64,000 nucleotides of DNA from Knoellia subterranea KCTC 19937 (GCF_000768685.1 NZ_AVPK01000007.1:62001-126000), one strand, 5' to 3'; shown: positions 23,221 through 32,812, numbered from the stretch's first letter. Program-made: numbers and translations. Notes: generated from the letters alone by a model not told the origin.

Positions 23221-24945
23221 TCAGGCGCGTCGGGGGCAGACCCAGACCTGCCGCTGGAGGATGGTCGTCCGGGTCTGCGGCGAGCAGTCGAAGGACGCGT
23301 CGACGTAGGCGCCCACGGCCTGCGGCATCCGGTCGCGGGCGAACCACGTGGTGTCCCACACGACGAACGCCGGTGGGGTCGGCGTGAGGCAGGAGAGGTT
23401 GTCGCGGTAACTGTCCATCCGCATGACCTCCGGTCCGATCTCGTAGGTCGCGCGCTGCAACCACTGCGGTGACGGGTAGCGGCACGTCGCCGGGTTCTCC
23501 ACGACGAAGTTGGTCGCGCCGTAGGTGAGATAGAGAACGGGTACGTCGGCCGGCAACTGCGCGCGGGCGAGACGCATGGACTCGAGTTCGGCGTTGTGCT
23601 TCGACAGCGGTGTGCCGACATGGCCACCGGCGTTGTACATCTCGAAGCTCCCGGGGCTGCTGGGCAGGAGCGGCGCGAGGAGCAGGATCGTCAGGGCGAT
23701 GGGCCACAGGCTGCTCGGGGGCGGGGCATCACCGGGCGCGATCGGCGGAGTTTGTCTGTGGCCCACGAGGGCCGCGGCGCTGACCGCGATAGCGATCACG
23801 CCGAAGAGCACCGTCGTGGACTCGAGGTGGTCGGCGCGCCACGCGGCGGGGCGGGCGCACACGACGATGGCCAGCGCCGTCGTCGCACCGGCGCCGACGA
23901 GCAGGGGCAAGCGCCCACGACGGTCCTGGGCGATGGCCCAGGCAAGCGCACCTGCGGCGAGGACCGGCATACCCACCCAGTGGTAGGCGAAGTGCTCCCC
24001 CTGGCCATAACCCGAGGCGACCGAGAGGGCCACGGCCAGAGCAGCGATCGCAGCGGCGACGACTCGGGTCCTCAAGGTGGGACGTCGCACGACGATCAGG
24101 AGCGCGGCGGGGACGGCAGCCCAGATGACCGGGTTGACCGCCCCGATGTCGAGGCTGTCGCGGACGCCGCGCAGGACACCGTGGACGGAGAAGCCCCTCG
24201 AGAGCGGCGAGTTGTGGACGAGGGTGACCTGGTCGGCGAGCCACTGGATCTCCCACGGCAACTCGCGGCGCTGGAGGACGACGAGCACGGCGGCGACCAC
24301 GGCCGTCGCTCCGGCTGCGGCCGCGGCACGTCGCCACGAGAACAGCGCGACGACGAGCAGCGCGAGGAGGACCCAGGGGAGCGCGGCAATCTTGGCCCCG
24401 ATGGCGAAGGAGAAGAGGAGGCCCGCGACGAGCGGGCTGATCGACCGTGACCCCCACAGGGCGGCTCCGAGTCCGGCGACAGCGAGGACAGCGCCGAGCC
24501 AGTCGGGCTGGAGGACGTACCAGTTCGGCGATGCCACGAGGGCCAGCCCGACCGCGATCGAGGTGGCCGCGGCAATCCGGCCGGGCACGTGGCGGCGCAG
24601 ACCGTGCCACAGCACCGTTGCGGACGCCGTCGCTGTCAGCCACCCGCAGGCGCGGACCACGGCCATCCCCGCCGTGCCCGCTGGATCGAGGCCGGTCACC
24701 CGGACGATCGACAGGATGCCGTCGAGATAGACCCGGTGAACCACGGGACGGGCGAGGAAGAGGTCGACCGCGTCGAAGCCGGCACCATGCCCGGTGATGA
24801 GGCCACCCAGGACATAGGCGATGTCACCGTTGAGGCTCACGGACGCAGCGACACCCATCAGCAGGACTGCTCCGGCGGCCGTGAGGAGGGCAGGGATCAG
24901 CCAAGGTCTGCGCGGCCCCCTGCCGACGTGGTCCCGTGTCCCCAC
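23221..24945 (-). CDS. Multi-pass membrane protein, possible GT-C glycosyltransferase
   Basis: This 574-residue protein has about 11 hydrophobic helices in the first 430 residues, then a soluble domain of about 140 residues (LPADVPVLYLTYGATNFV, WDTTWFARDRMP). The first loop (LNGDIAYVLGGLITGHGAGF) has an acidic residue at the usual GT-C position. GTG 24945 is supported by a TACAGT hexamer (complement of 24952-24957) exactly 6 bases upstream. It probably transfers a sugar from a polyprenyl carrier outside the membrane, but I cannot name a family with confidence. Confidence 0.7.
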   Translation of the reverse strand: MGTRDHVGRGPRRPWLIPALLTAAGAVLLMGVAASVSLNGDIAYVLGGLITGHGAGFDAVDLFLARPVVHRVYLDGILSIVRVTGLDPAGTAGMAVVRACGWLTATASATVLWHGLRRHVPGRIAAATSIAVGLALVASPNWYVLQPDWLGAVLAVAGLGAALWGSRSISPLVAGLLFSFAIGAKIAALPWVLLALLVVALFSWRRAAAAAGATAVVAAVLVVLQRRELPWEIQWLADQVTLVHNSPLSRGFSVHGVLRGVRDSLDIGAVNPVIWAAVPAALLIVVRRPTLRTRVVAAAIAALAVALSVASGYGQGEHFAYHWVGMPVLAAGALAWAIAQDRRGRLPLLVGAGATTALAIVVCARPAAWRADHLESTTVLFGVIAIAVSAAALVGHRQTPPIAPGDAPPPSSLWPIALTILLLAPLLPSSPGSFEMYNAGGHVGTPLSKHNAELESMRLARAQLPADVPVLYLTYGATNFVVENPATCRYPSPQWLQRATYEIGPEVMRMDSYRDNLSCLTPTPPAFVVWDTTWFARDRMPQAVGAYVDASFDCSPQTRTTILQRQVWVCPRRA

Positions 24946-24988
24946 CTCTCGACTGTAGGCCCTGGCGGCCTCAGCCTTGGGACGCTCG

Positions 24989-25639
24989 TCAGGGTCGGGC
25001 GGATCGAGAGGGCCGCGAGGGGCGACGCCCGGTCTGCCAGTCGAGGGACCAGGACGACATGCGAATGGCGATCACGACCGAGATCGAGATGAGTGCAGAG
25101 ACAAGCACGGGCAACTCGAGGGTCCGGAGCACGAAGTAGGCGATGCAGCCCGGGATTGCGGCGAGGACATAGAACGACCCCGGCTTGAAGTGCTCGGGCT
25201 GCTCGTTGATGAGGACGTCACGGATGAGGGCTCCACCGACGCCTGCGACCGTGCCCACGAAGAGGCACGAGATCGGTGGCAGACCAGCGGTCATCGCTCG
25301 ATCGGTGCCGAGGGTCGAGTACATCGCCAGCGAGATGGCGTCGAGCAGCGTGAACGCGGCGTCGCGCCGGAACCGCATCGGCCCGACGACCTTGAGCAGG
25401 GGCGCGACGAGGGCACCTCCGATGAACGCCGACGGGAGCAGCCAGGGCGACGTGAGCGCGCGCACCGGCACCTGGAGGAGCAGGTCGCGCAGGAGCGCGC
25501 CGCCGAGTCCGCCGATGACGGCCAGGAACAGCACGCCCACGATGTCGAAGCCGCGGCGCCGCGCTGCCAGGGCTCCGGCCAACCCGCCGAACCCGACCGC
25601 CACGGCATCGAGCCCGAGCGGGATGGCGAGGGTGTTCAC
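24989..25639 (-). CDS. TRIC-type cation channel family protein (UPF0126)
   Basis: This 216-residue protein has seven predicted membrane helices and the glycine-rich repeats of bacterial TRIC channels: VLFLAVIGGLGGALLRDLLL and CLFVGTVAGVGGALIRDVLI, two copies of a GGxxRD core. Bacterial homologues form trimeric potassium-permeable channels. GTG 25639 has TACCCT (complement of 25646-25651) 6 bases upstream, a leaderless arrangement. One copy of the 13-base word lies between that hexamer and the expected -35 region. Confidence 0.88.
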   Translation of the reverse strand: MNTLAIPLGLDAVAVGFGGLAGALAARRRGFDIVGVLFLAVIGGLGGALLRDLLLQVPVRALTSPWLLPSAFIGGALVAPLLKVVGPMRFRRDAAFTLLDAISLAMYSTLGTDRAMTAGLPPISCLFVGTVAGVGGALIRDVLINEQPEHFKPGSFYVLAAIPGCIAYFVLRTLELPVLVSALISISVVIAIRMSSWSLDWQTGRRPSRPSRSARP

Positions 25640-25645
25640 GCGAGC

Positions 25646-25668
25646 AGGGTAGTGCGCGGACGGCATAC
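25646..25668 (-). promoter_or_regulatory. TRIC gene leaderless promoter with embedded 13-base word
   Basis: The -10 hexamer TACCCT (complement of 25646-25651) lies 6 bases before GTG 25639. The exact 13-base word (25656-25668) occupies the spacer upstream of it. Confidence 0.5.
25656..25668 (-). repeat. 13-base iterated word, copy 7
   Basis: Exact reverse-complement copy in the 47-base divergent gap between the TRIC and MFS genes. Confidence 0.9.
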
Positions 25669-25686
25669 CGAAAACTGGGTCGTGGG

Positions 25687-26964
25687 GTGTCGGCGGTGTG
25701 GGGCAGGATTCGCGTCGTGCTGCAGCGACTGGGATTTCCACGGGTGGGGGAGCATCGCCGGTTCGTCTCGGCGATCGTCGCGGACACGGTGGGCAGCGGG
25801 CTGTTCATGCCGATCACGCTGCTCTACTTCCTCAAGGTCACCGACCTGACGCTCGTCCAGATCGGTTCGGCCCTCAGCCTGTCCGCGCTCCTGACGATGC
25901 CGGCGGCGTTCGTCATCGGCACGCTCGTCGACCGGTTCGGTGGGCGCCGGATGATGCTCGTCGGCAACATCGTGCAGGCCGTCGGCATGCTCGCCTACCT
26001 CTGGGTCGAGGCGCTCTGGCCGGTTGCCCTCGCGACGGTCCTGCTCAACCTCGGGCGACAGGCGTTCTGGGGATCGTTCGGCAACGTCGTCACCGCGATC
26101 ACCAAGCCGGGGGAGCGCGAGCTGTGGTTCGGCTTCCTCCAGGCACTGCGCAACCTCGGCTACGCGGCCGGCGGTGTCCTCGCGGGAATCGCGCTGCAGG
26201 TCGACACGGTCGCCGCATTCAAGGCGGTCGTCATTGCGAATGCCGCGACGTTCGTCATCGCTTTCGTCCTGCTGCTTGACGTCCCTGACCACCGCTCCGT
26301 CGTCGCGCCCTCGGCGACCGATGGTGACGGTGAGGCCGCGCCGCCCACGGGCGGGTGGGGAGTCGTCCTGAGAGACCGCGCGTACCTCCGCCTCGTCCTC
26401 GGTCAGCTCGGTTTCGTGCTCGGCATCATGGTGCTCAACTTTGCACTGCCCGTGTATGCCGCGGAGACGCTTGCGCTCCCGGGTTGGCTCGTCGGGGCGA
26501 TCTTCACGCTCAACACGGTCATGGTCGGTCTGGGACAGGGCCTCATGGTGCGGTGGATGACCGGCCGCGTCCGGGCACGGATGATGGCGCTCGCGCAGGT
26601 CTTCTTCATCGTCGGCTACCTCACCTTCGTCCTCGCGGGGCTGCTGCCGGTGTGGCTCGCGGTCGCCGCCATGCTCGTCGGGGCTGTGATCTATACGAGC
26701 GGTGAGCTTGCCGGTGGTCCCGTCTTCAGTGCGACGGCGGCCGAGGCGGCACCCGATCACCTGCGGGGTCGCTACCTCGGGCTCGTCCAGCTCGTGTGGG
26801 CGATCGGCGGCACCGTGACACCGGTCGCCTACACGTGGCTGCTGGCCCACGGCACCTACACGATCTGGGCCGTTCTCGGCGCCGTGGCCATCGTCGGGGC
26901 GGCGTTCGTGCTCACCCTGCCCAAGGTTCTGCCGACCTCCGGAGAACGCGTCACCGCCGGGTAG
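25687..26964 (+). CDS. Major facilitator superfamily transporter
   Basis: This 425-residue protein has 12 hydrophobic helices in two halves split by a hydrophilic loop near residue 205. It carries the loop 2-3 signature of MFS drug/metabolite exporters (GTLVDRFGGRRMML). Such proteins export small molecules using proton flux; the substrate is unknown. GTG 25687 or GTG 25696 could be the start; both give a short hydrophilic N-terminus before helix 1. It is divergent from the TRIC gene. Confidence 0.88.
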   Translation: MSAVWGRIRVVLQRLGFPRVGEHRRFVSAIVADTVGSGLFMPITLLYFLKVTDLTLVQIGSALSLSALLTMPAAFVIGTLVDRFGGRRMMLVGNIVQAVGMLAYLWVEALWPVALATVLLNLGRQAFWGSFGNVVTAITKPGERELWFGFLQALRNLGYAAGGVLAGIALQVDTVAAFKAVVIANAATFVIAFVLLLDVPDHRSVVAPSATDGDGEAAPPTGGWGVVLRDRAYLRLVLGQLGFVLGIMVLNFALPVYAAETLALPGWLVGAIFTLNTVMVGLGQGLMVRWMTGRVRARMMALAQVFFIVGYLTFVLAGLLPVWLAVAAMLVGAVIYTSGELAGGPVFSATAAEAAPDHLRGRYLGLVQLVWAIGGTVTPVAYTWLLAHGTYTIWAVLGAVAIVGAAFVLTLPKVLPTSGERVTAG

Positions 26965-26967
26965 TCT
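26962..26967 (+). promoter_or_regulatory. Leaderless -10 element of the second glycan operon
   Basis: TAGTCT lies 8 bases before ATG 26976, with no ribosome-binding site between. Confidence 0.45.
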
Positions 26968-26975
26968 CGGCAGCG

Positions 26976-28097
26976 ATGAACGAGCACCCGGAGACCGAGG
27001 TCATCCCGACCACCAGCCCCGCCTCCCCGGCGGCCCCCAGCCCCGCGCCGCCCACCGAGCGCATCGCCGTCCGCACGGGCGAGTTGGCCGGCGGGAGCGA
27101 CGACCCGGGTGAGTCGGGCACGGTCCCGGCGCGGCCGGCATTCGACACGCGGTTCCAGGCCACGACGCAACGGGACCCGCGCCCCGCGACTCTCGAGGAC
27201 GGCTCGCCGCGTCCCTACGTGACGATCGTGCTGCCCTGCTACAACGAGGGCGCGCACGTCCTCAAGGAGATCGACCGCATCACGGCGACGATGAACGCGA
27301 GCGAGTTCACCTACGAGCTGCTCTGCATCGACGACGCGAGCACGGACAACACCCTCGAGGTCCTCGAGCAGGCGGGGCGTGACTTCGCGAACCTGCGGAT
27401 CATGCCGTTCCGGCGCAACGGCGGCTCGGGCACGGCTCGACGCATCGGTACGCAGCAGGCCCACGGCGAGATCGTCGTGTGGACCGACGCGGACATGACC
27501 TACGAGAACGAGCGCATCCCCGAGCTCGTCCGGATCCTGCGCGACGACGCGAGCTATGACCAGGTCGTCGGCGCCCGCACGACCGAGGAGGGCACGCACA
27601 AGTGGGCCCGCGTCCCCGCGAAGTGGTTCATCCGCAAGGTCGCCGAGTGGCTCACCAAGACGAAGATCCCCGACCTCAACAGCGGCCTGCGGGCGTTCCG
27701 GCGCGAGGTGTCGCTGCCGTACCTGCGGCTCCTGCCGGCCGGGTTCTCCTGCGTCACGACGATCACCATCGCCTTCCTGAGCAACCAGCACGACATCAAG
27801 TACGTCGAGACGAGCTATGCCAAGCGCGCCGGCGTGAGCAAGTTCCACTTCGTCAACGACGCCTACCGCTACATCCTCCAGGTGCTGCGGATGGTCATGT
27901 ACTTCGACCCGCTCAAGGTCCTCATGCCCCCGGCGCTGTGGCTCATCTTCATCGGCTTCATCAAGGGCGTCGTCGACATGGTGCGGCACCCGTTCTACTT
28001 CCCGGCATCGACCGTGCTGCTCGTCGTCAGTGGGCTCATGATCGGCTCCCTCGCCCTCCTCTCCGACCTCGTCGTGAGGTCCAGAGACGGTGTCTGA
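26976..28097 (+). CDS. GtrB/DPM1-like family 2 glycosyltransferase with membrane tail
   Basis: This 373-residue protein has a proline-rich N-terminal extension (about 80 residues), a GT2 domain (YVTIVLPCYNEGAHVL, CIDDASTDNT, WTDADMTYENE, LNSGLRAFRRE) and two C-terminal membrane helices after residue 310. This is the GtrB layout: synthesis of a polyprenyl-phosphate-linked sugar. ATG 26976 has a TAGTCT hexamer (26962-26967) 8 bases upstream. It heads an operon with a GT4 fusion protein, a LPG_synthase_TM-like membrane protein and a methyltransferase; the first overlaps it by 8 bases. Confidence 0.88.
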   Translation: MNEHPETEVIPTTSPASPAAPSPAPPTERIAVRTGELAGGSDDPGESGTVPARPAFDTRFQATTQRDPRPATLEDGSPRPYVTIVLPCYNEGAHVLKEIDRITATMNASEFTYELLCIDDASTDNTLEVLEQAGRDFANLRIMPFRRNGGSGTARRIGTQQAHGEIVVWTDADMTYENERIPELVRILRDDASYDQVVGARTTEEGTHKWARVPAKWFIRKVAEWLTKTKIPDLNSGLRAFRREVSLPYLRLLPAGFSCVTTITIAFLSNQHDIKYVETSYAKRAGVSKFHFVNDAYRYILQVLRMVMYFDPLKVLMPPALWLIFIGFIKGVVDMVRHPFYFPASTVLLVVSGLMIGSLALLSDLVVRSRDGV

Positions 28098-30069
28098 CAA
28101 CGGTTCCACGGGCGCGGGATCTGCTGCGCTCCGGCTGGCCGTCGTCGGCCCGACCCACCCCTACAAGGGTGGCGTCGCGTCGCACACGACCGAGCTGTGC
28201 CACGAACTCGCCGAGGCCGGTCACGACGTCACCCTCGTGTCGTGGAGCCATCTGTACCCGTCGCTGCTCTATCCGGGCGAGCAGGCCGTCCCCGGCGGCG
28301 CGCCCGACGTCGACCCGTTCCCGCGGACGATCCGCGCCCTGTCCTGGGCCCGTCCCGACACGTGGGTGCGGACAGGCCGGAGGCTGCGCGACATGGACGC
28401 GATCATCGTCGTCCACGTCATCCCTCCCGGTGTGCCGTCCAACCTTGCGGTGCTGCGCGCCGCCGGGGTCGGTCGCACGTCCTCGTCGGGGCTGGGGCCG
28501 CGGTCGATCGTCATCGCCCACAACGTCCTGCCGCACGAGGCCCGTCCGGGTGACCGCCAGTTCATGGATGCCCTCTTCCGACGTGTGGATTCCGTTGTCG
28601 TGCACTCGGATTCGCAGGCCAAGCTCGCCACGGAGCTCGGTGCCGCGCACGTCCGAGAGTTCGACCTGCCGCCGCACCTGCCCGGAGGTCCACCCGTCGA
28701 GCACGTCGAGTCGACCGGTCCGACGCGGCTGCTCGCCCTCGGAATCGTGCGCGACTACAAGGGCGTCGACCTGCTTCTCGACGCGATGCTCGACGTCCCG
28801 GACCTGCGCCTCACCATCGCGGGGGAGATGTGGGGAGACAGTGGTCGGCGCGTCAAGGAACTCGCGGCCGACCCTCGACTCGCCGACCGCGTCGAGGTCC
28901 ACAGCGGCTACGTCCCGGCCGACCGCATCGCGGCGCTCATGGCCCGACACGACGTCCTCACCCTGACCTATCGCCACGCGACGGCATCGCAGAACGTCCT
29001 GCTAGCCCGCCGCCACGGACTGCCCGTGCTCGCCACGCACGTCGGCACCTTCGGGTCCCAGGTCCGCCACGGCATCGATGGCCTCCTCGTGCCCCCGAAC
29101 GACCGCGCCGCCCTCGTCTCCGCGTTGCGTCGCCTTGCCGACCGCCCGTATGCCGGCCAGCTGCGTGCCGCGGTCCGCCCACCTGACCTGTCCGGGCCGT
29201 GGGCGCACTACGTCGGCGGGATCGAGGCGTTGGCCAGTGCCGAGTCCGATGCGCTCGTCGACGACGCCCAGCCCGCCGAGGTCCCGGCCGACACGCCGCT
29301 CCAGCGGGCGAAGGACCTCGTCACGGCGGCCCGACTCCGGCGCCGCAAGGACCTGCCGCTGCGGCCGACCGACTTCCCAGAGTGGGTTCGGGCTTCCGAC
29401 CTGTTGGCGCTCGACAACGACGCCCTCGATGCCCAGGCGCTGGGCCGGGACCTCGGTCTGCCCCGGGCTTCGGACGCCGTCGCCGCGTGGGCCGCGCTCG
29501 GTGCCCTGGCGGCGATCCTGCGCATCCGCGACGACGGCCGACGTCGAGCGGTCATCGTCGACGAGTCCGGCACCCGGAGCCCCTTCTCGCGGTGGGCGCG
29601 GGCGGTCGGTTTCGAGCCCGTCGAACTCGAACTCACGGGCCGGCGCACCTCCGTCGAGGTGCTCGACGTCGACACGGCCAGCCTCGACGTCATCGTGCGC
29701 CTGCACCCGGGAGGCTGCGGTGCCGACGACGTGGATCACGCTGTCGGACAGGCCTCCTGGGCGCTGAAGTCCGGTGGCTTGCTCATCCTCACCCTGCCCG
29801 TCGGCGAGGACGACCCCGAGTGGGCGGTCAGCCCGGCCGATCTCCGTGGGGTCCTCGCGCGGGCCGACGACCTCGGCCTCGTCCTCGTCGGTGATGTCGA
29901 CGGTGACATCGGCGAGCAGCTCCGTGATGCCTCCGCCTCGGCCCGGGCCCTGCGCGAGGCCCGTGAGGAGCGCGACGCTCGCGAGGCTCGCGACGCGCAA
30001 CCGCGCGGACGTCACGAAGGTGCGCCGCCGGCATACGGGATCCTTCGACTGACGTTCCGGCGTCGGTGA
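28090..30069 (+). CDS. GT4-type glycosyltransferase fused to a methyltransferase-like domain
   Basis: This 659-residue protein has a GT-B glycosyltransferase in residues 1-375: VVGPTHPYKGGVASHTTELCHEL, LALGIVRDYKGVDLLLDAM and the donor-site region TASQNVLLARRHGLPVLATHVG. A linker follows, then a second domain (about 420-600) with Rossmann-like pieces (SWALKSGGLLILTLPVGED, AVIVDESGTRSPF) resembling a degenerate SAM methyltransferase. A low-complexity RDAREARDAQ tail ends the protein. GTG 28090 overlaps the upstream gene by 8 bases. It may glycosylate and modify the lipid-linked product of the GtrB-like gene. Confidence 0.8.
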   Translation: MSDNGSTGAGSAALRLAVVGPTHPYKGGVASHTTELCHELAEAGHDVTLVSWSHLYPSLLYPGEQAVPGGAPDVDPFPRTIRALSWARPDTWVRTGRRLRDMDAIIVVHVIPPGVPSNLAVLRAAGVGRTSSSGLGPRSIVIAHNVLPHEARPGDRQFMDALFRRVDSVVVHSDSQAKLATELGAAHVREFDLPPHLPGGPPVEHVESTGPTRLLALGIVRDYKGVDLLLDAMLDVPDLRLTIAGEMWGDSGRRVKELAADPRLADRVEVHSGYVPADRIAALMARHDVLTLTYRHATASQNVLLARRHGLPVLATHVGTFGSQVRHGIDGLLVPPNDRAALVSALRRLADRPYAGQLRAAVRPPDLSGPWAHYVGGIEALASAESDALVDDAQPAEVPADTPLQRAKDLVTAARLRRRKDLPLRPTDFPEWVRASDLLALDNDALDAQALGRDLGLPRASDAVAAWAALGALAAILRIRDDGRRRAVIVDESGTRSPFSRWARAVGFEPVELELTGRRTSVEVLDVDTASLDVIVRLHPGGCGADDVDHAVGQASWALKSGGLLILTLPVGEDDPEWAVSPADLRGVLARADDLGLVLVGDVDGDIGEQLRDASASARALREAREERDAREARDAQPRGRHEGAPPAYGILRLTFRRR

Positions 30070-30085
30070 GTCGAGAGGGAAGCCC

Positions 30086-31033
30086 ATGACACGCACACGG
30101 CTCGTCGACATCGTCCGGATCGTCGTCGCCGTCCTCGTCCTCGTCGCCGTCGCGATTGCGGTGTGGCGCAACTGGAGTGAGGTGTCGGCGCACCTGCGCG
30201 AGGTGCCGGCACGGACCCTTGTCACGGCGTTCGTCCTTGCCCTGTTGGCGCCGATCTTCACGTTCCTCGGCTGGCGCGTCCTGCTCAACGACCTCGGGAC
30301 GCGGCTCCCGGTCCCGGCCGGGTCGAGCGTGTTCTTCGTCGGTCAGTTGGGCAAGTACCTCCCGGGCTCTGTGTGGAGCGTCGTCGCCCAGGCCGACATG
30401 GGTTCACGGTTGGGCGTCCCGCGGCGCCGCATGGGCATCGTGGGCCTTCTCTCGATCCTCCTGTCCGTGATCACCGGGGCCGTCGTGGGCATCCCCGCGG
30501 TCCCGCTGCTGCTCGCGCGCTCGGGCGAGGTGCGGTCGCTGTGGTGGTTCGCTCCGGCGATCGCGCTGTTGCTGCTCCTCTGGCCGCGCCTGCTCAACTG
30601 GGGGATCGATCGGCTGCTGCGGCTCCTGCGTCGCGACCCGCTCGAGCACTCGCTCACCGCGCCGGCCATCGGGCTGTCCTCGATGTGGGGCATCCTCGCG
30701 TGGCTGAGTGCCGGCCTGGCGATGCTCGTCCTCGCTCACGCGCTGGCTCCGAGCACGCCGGTGCGCGACCTCTTCGTCACGGCCGTGTGCGGCTTCGCGC
30801 TCGCCTCGGCCATCGGGATGTTCTCGTTCATCGTGCCCGCCGGGGTGGGCGTGCGCGAAGGCGTGCTCGTGCTGCTGCTCGGGGCGCTCATGCCCTTCGC
30901 GGCGGCGTTCGCGGTCGTCGTCATCGCGCGGTTCTTCAGCGTCGTCGCCGACGTCGTCGTGGCCACGTTCGGCTGGGGGTGGGCTCGAACCCACCACCTG
31001 CTCGGGTCGACCTCCGGAGGTGCCGATGAGTGA
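30086..31033 (+). CDS. LPG_synthase_TM/flippase-like integral membrane protein (UPF0104)
   Basis: This 315-residue protein has about 8 helices. It has the family features LGWRVLLNDLG, GQLGKYLPGSVWSV and the C-terminal IPAGVGVREGVLVLLLG. This is the membrane half of lysylphosphatidylglycerol synthase (also called AglD-like). Stand-alone members are found in glycan operons and are suspected of flipping lipid-linked sugars. It follows the fusion protein by 16 bases and overlaps the next methyltransferase by 8 bases. Confidence 0.85.
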   Translation: MTRTRLVDIVRIVVAVLVLVAVAIAVWRNWSEVSAHLREVPARTLVTAFVLALLAPIFTFLGWRVLLNDLGTRLPVPAGSSVFFVGQLGKYLPGSVWSVVAQADMGSRLGVPRRRMGIVGLLSILLSVITGAVVGIPAVPLLLARSGEVRSLWWFAPAIALLLLLWPRLLNWGIDRLLRLLRRDPLEHSLTAPAIGLSSMWGILAWLSAGLAMLVLAHALAPSTPVRDLFVTAVCGFALASAIGMFSFIVPAGVGVREGVLVLLLGALMPFAAAFAVVVIARFFSVVADVVVATFGWGWARTHHLLGSTSGGADE

Positions 31034-31856
31034 CGCCGACAGGCCCCGCGAGGAACAGCTTGCCTACTCCGAGCTCATGGACAAGATGCTCGACGAGTCA
31101 GCGCGCCGACAGAAGGCCGCCAAGCTGATCTCCGTCATCGCGCACGGACTGGGCCGTTCGGGGGAGCGCCCGCTCGAGGGGCTGCGGGCCGTCGACGTGG
31201 GCTGCTCGGCGGGGTTCATCGCCGACGAACTCGCCCTCGCCGGCGCGCAGACGACGGGAGTCGACATCGACGAACCCGGGCTGGCCAAGGCGCGTGAACG
31301 GTTCGGCGACCGGGTCGACTTCCAGTTGGCCCGCGGCGAGGACCTGCCCTTCGAGGACGGCTCCGTCGACGTCGTCGTCCTCAACCACATCTACGAGCAC
31401 GTCGTCGACCCCGATGCGGTCGTCGCCGACATCCACCGCGTCCTCGCACCCGGCGGCGTCCTGTATCTCGGCATCGGCCACCGCTGGCAGGTCATCGAAC
31501 CCCACCACCGGCTCCCCTTCCTCTCGTGGCTGCCGCAGCGGGCCGCGGATCGCTACATGCGGCTGACGGGCAAGGGCGAGCACTACTACGAGCGCTACGC
31601 CACGCCAGCGGGTCTGCGCCGCATGTTTGCGGCCTTCGACGTGTGGGACTACACCCTCCCCGTGCTTGCCGACCCGGCTGCCTTTTCGGGCGGCGACGTC
31701 ATCCCCGACTGGGTGGGACGACTGCCCGAAAAGGCCCTCGCCGCAACGCTTCCGCTCGTGCCGACCTATGTCTGGCTGGCCTTCCGTCAGCCCGCGACGC
31801 CCGCCGGCCCCGCACTTCGGGTCGCACCCCGACACGTGGCGTTGCCGTCGCGCTGA
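31026..31856 (+). CDS. Class I SAM-dependent methyltransferase
   Basis: This 276-residue protein has motif I AVDVGCSAGFIADEL, acidic motif II (TTGVDIDEPG), and VVLNHIYEHVVDPD followed by LAPGGVLYLGIGH, the standard Methyltransf_11 layout. ATG 31026 is used because it begins the domain and overlaps the upstream gene by 8 bases. It probably methylates a sugar or lipid-linked intermediate in this operon. Its TGA overlaps the ATG of the DNA glycosylase gene (TGATG). Confidence 0.87.
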   Translation: MSDADRPREEQLAYSELMDKMLDESARRQKAAKLISVIAHGLGRSGERPLEGLRAVDVGCSAGFIADELALAGAQTTGVDIDEPGLAKARERFGDRVDFQLARGEDLPFEDGSVDVVVLNHIYEHVVDPDAVVADIHRVLAPGGVLYLGIGHRWQVIEPHHRLPFLSWLPQRAADRYMRLTGKGEHYYERYATPAGLRRMFAAFDVWDYTLPVLADPAAFSGGDVIPDWVGRLPEKALAATLPLVPTYVWLAFRQPATPAGPALRVAPRHVALPSR

Positions 31857-32812
31857 TGGCTGCCGCGGACTCTCCTGACACCCCGGACACCCCGGACGCC
31901 CCGGCCCTCACCCGGGTCCACCGCTCCGACCGGCCACTCCAGCTGGGCAGCGTGGTCTCGATCTTCCGACGGGGCGGGGGAGACCCGACGTCGTGGACCG
32001 ATCGCGGCAGCACGTGGGTCTTCGCCTGGCGGGTCCCGACGGGTCCGCTGACCCTGCGCCTCGTCGATCGACCCCGCCTTGCCGAAGTGCACGCCGAGGC
32101 CTGGGGGCCGGGTGCCGAGTGGATTCTCGACCGGCTTCCGCAGCTGCTCGGCGAGGACGACGACGATTCCGGGTTCGAGACGCATCACGACCTCGTGGCG
32201 CAGACCCGGCGGCGCTTCCCCGGATGGCGCGTACCCGCCTCCGGACTCGTGGTGCAGGCCCTGATCCCGACCATCATCGAACAGCGCGTGACCGGCAAGG
32301 AAGCGTTCGCGGCATACCGGAATCTTGTGCGCCGCAACGGAACTCGCGCTCCGGGCATCGGTGAGCGGCTCGGTCTCTTCGTCCCTCCGGAGCCGAAGAC
32401 CTGGGCGCTCATCCCCTCGTGGGAGTGGCTGCGCGAAGGCGTGGACGGAGCGCGTTCGCGCCCCGCGGTCCTCGTCGCCGGACGCGCGGGGCGGCTCGAG
32501 GAATGCGTGGGTATGCCGTCCCTCGACGCCCGTCGTCGTCTCGAGGCCGTGCCCGGCGTGGGTCGGTGGACGGCGAACGAGGTCGCACACCGTGCGCTCG
32601 GTGACGCCGACGCGGTGAGCTTCGGCGACTACCACGTCGCGAAGAACATCGGGTTTGCCCTGACCGGTTCGGACGTCGACGACGACGGGTTGGCCGAGTT
32701 GCTCGAACCCTATGCGGGACACCGCTATCGGGTGCAGCGCTACGTCGAGCTGTCGGGCGTGACGAGGCCCCGCCGCGGTCCGCGGTTCACTCTGCCCACG
32801 CACCTCCCCTGA
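31856..32812 (+). CDS. AlkA-like DNA-3-methyladenine glycosylase
   Basis: This 318-residue HhH-GPD enzyme has the helix-hairpin-helix LEAVPGVGRWTANEVAHRAL followed by VSFGDYHVAKNIG, where the Asp is the expected catalytic residue. Earlier it has IPTIIEQRVTGKEA, the substrate-pocket helix. It lacks the C-terminal iron-sulfur cysteines of MutY/Nth. AlkA-type enzymes excise alkylated bases in base-excision repair. It is coupled to the methyltransferase by TGATG, though functionally unrelated to the glycan genes. Confidence 0.9.
   Translation: MAAADSPDTPDTPDAPALTRVHRSDRPLQLGSVVSIFRRGGGDPTSWTDRGSTWVFAWRVPTGPLTLRLVDRPRLAEVHAEAWGPGAEWILDRLPQLLGEDDDDSGFETHHDLVAQTRRRFPGWRVPASGLVVQALIPTIIEQRVTGKEAFAAYRNLVRRNGTRAPGIGERLGLFVPPEPKTWALIPSWEWLREGVDGARSRPAVLVAGRAGRLEECVGMPSLDARRRLEAVPGVGRWTANEVAHRALGDADAVSFGDYHVAKNIGFALTGSDVDDDGLAELLEPYAGHRYRVQRYVELSGVTRPRRGPRFTLPTHLP

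Noticed and set aside
30980-31010. tRNA-like T-arm (GTGGGCTCGAACCCAC)
   Set aside because: It lies in the coding frame of the LPG_synthase_TM-like protein, the loop lacks the invariant TT, and no acceptor, D or anticodon arm surrounds it.
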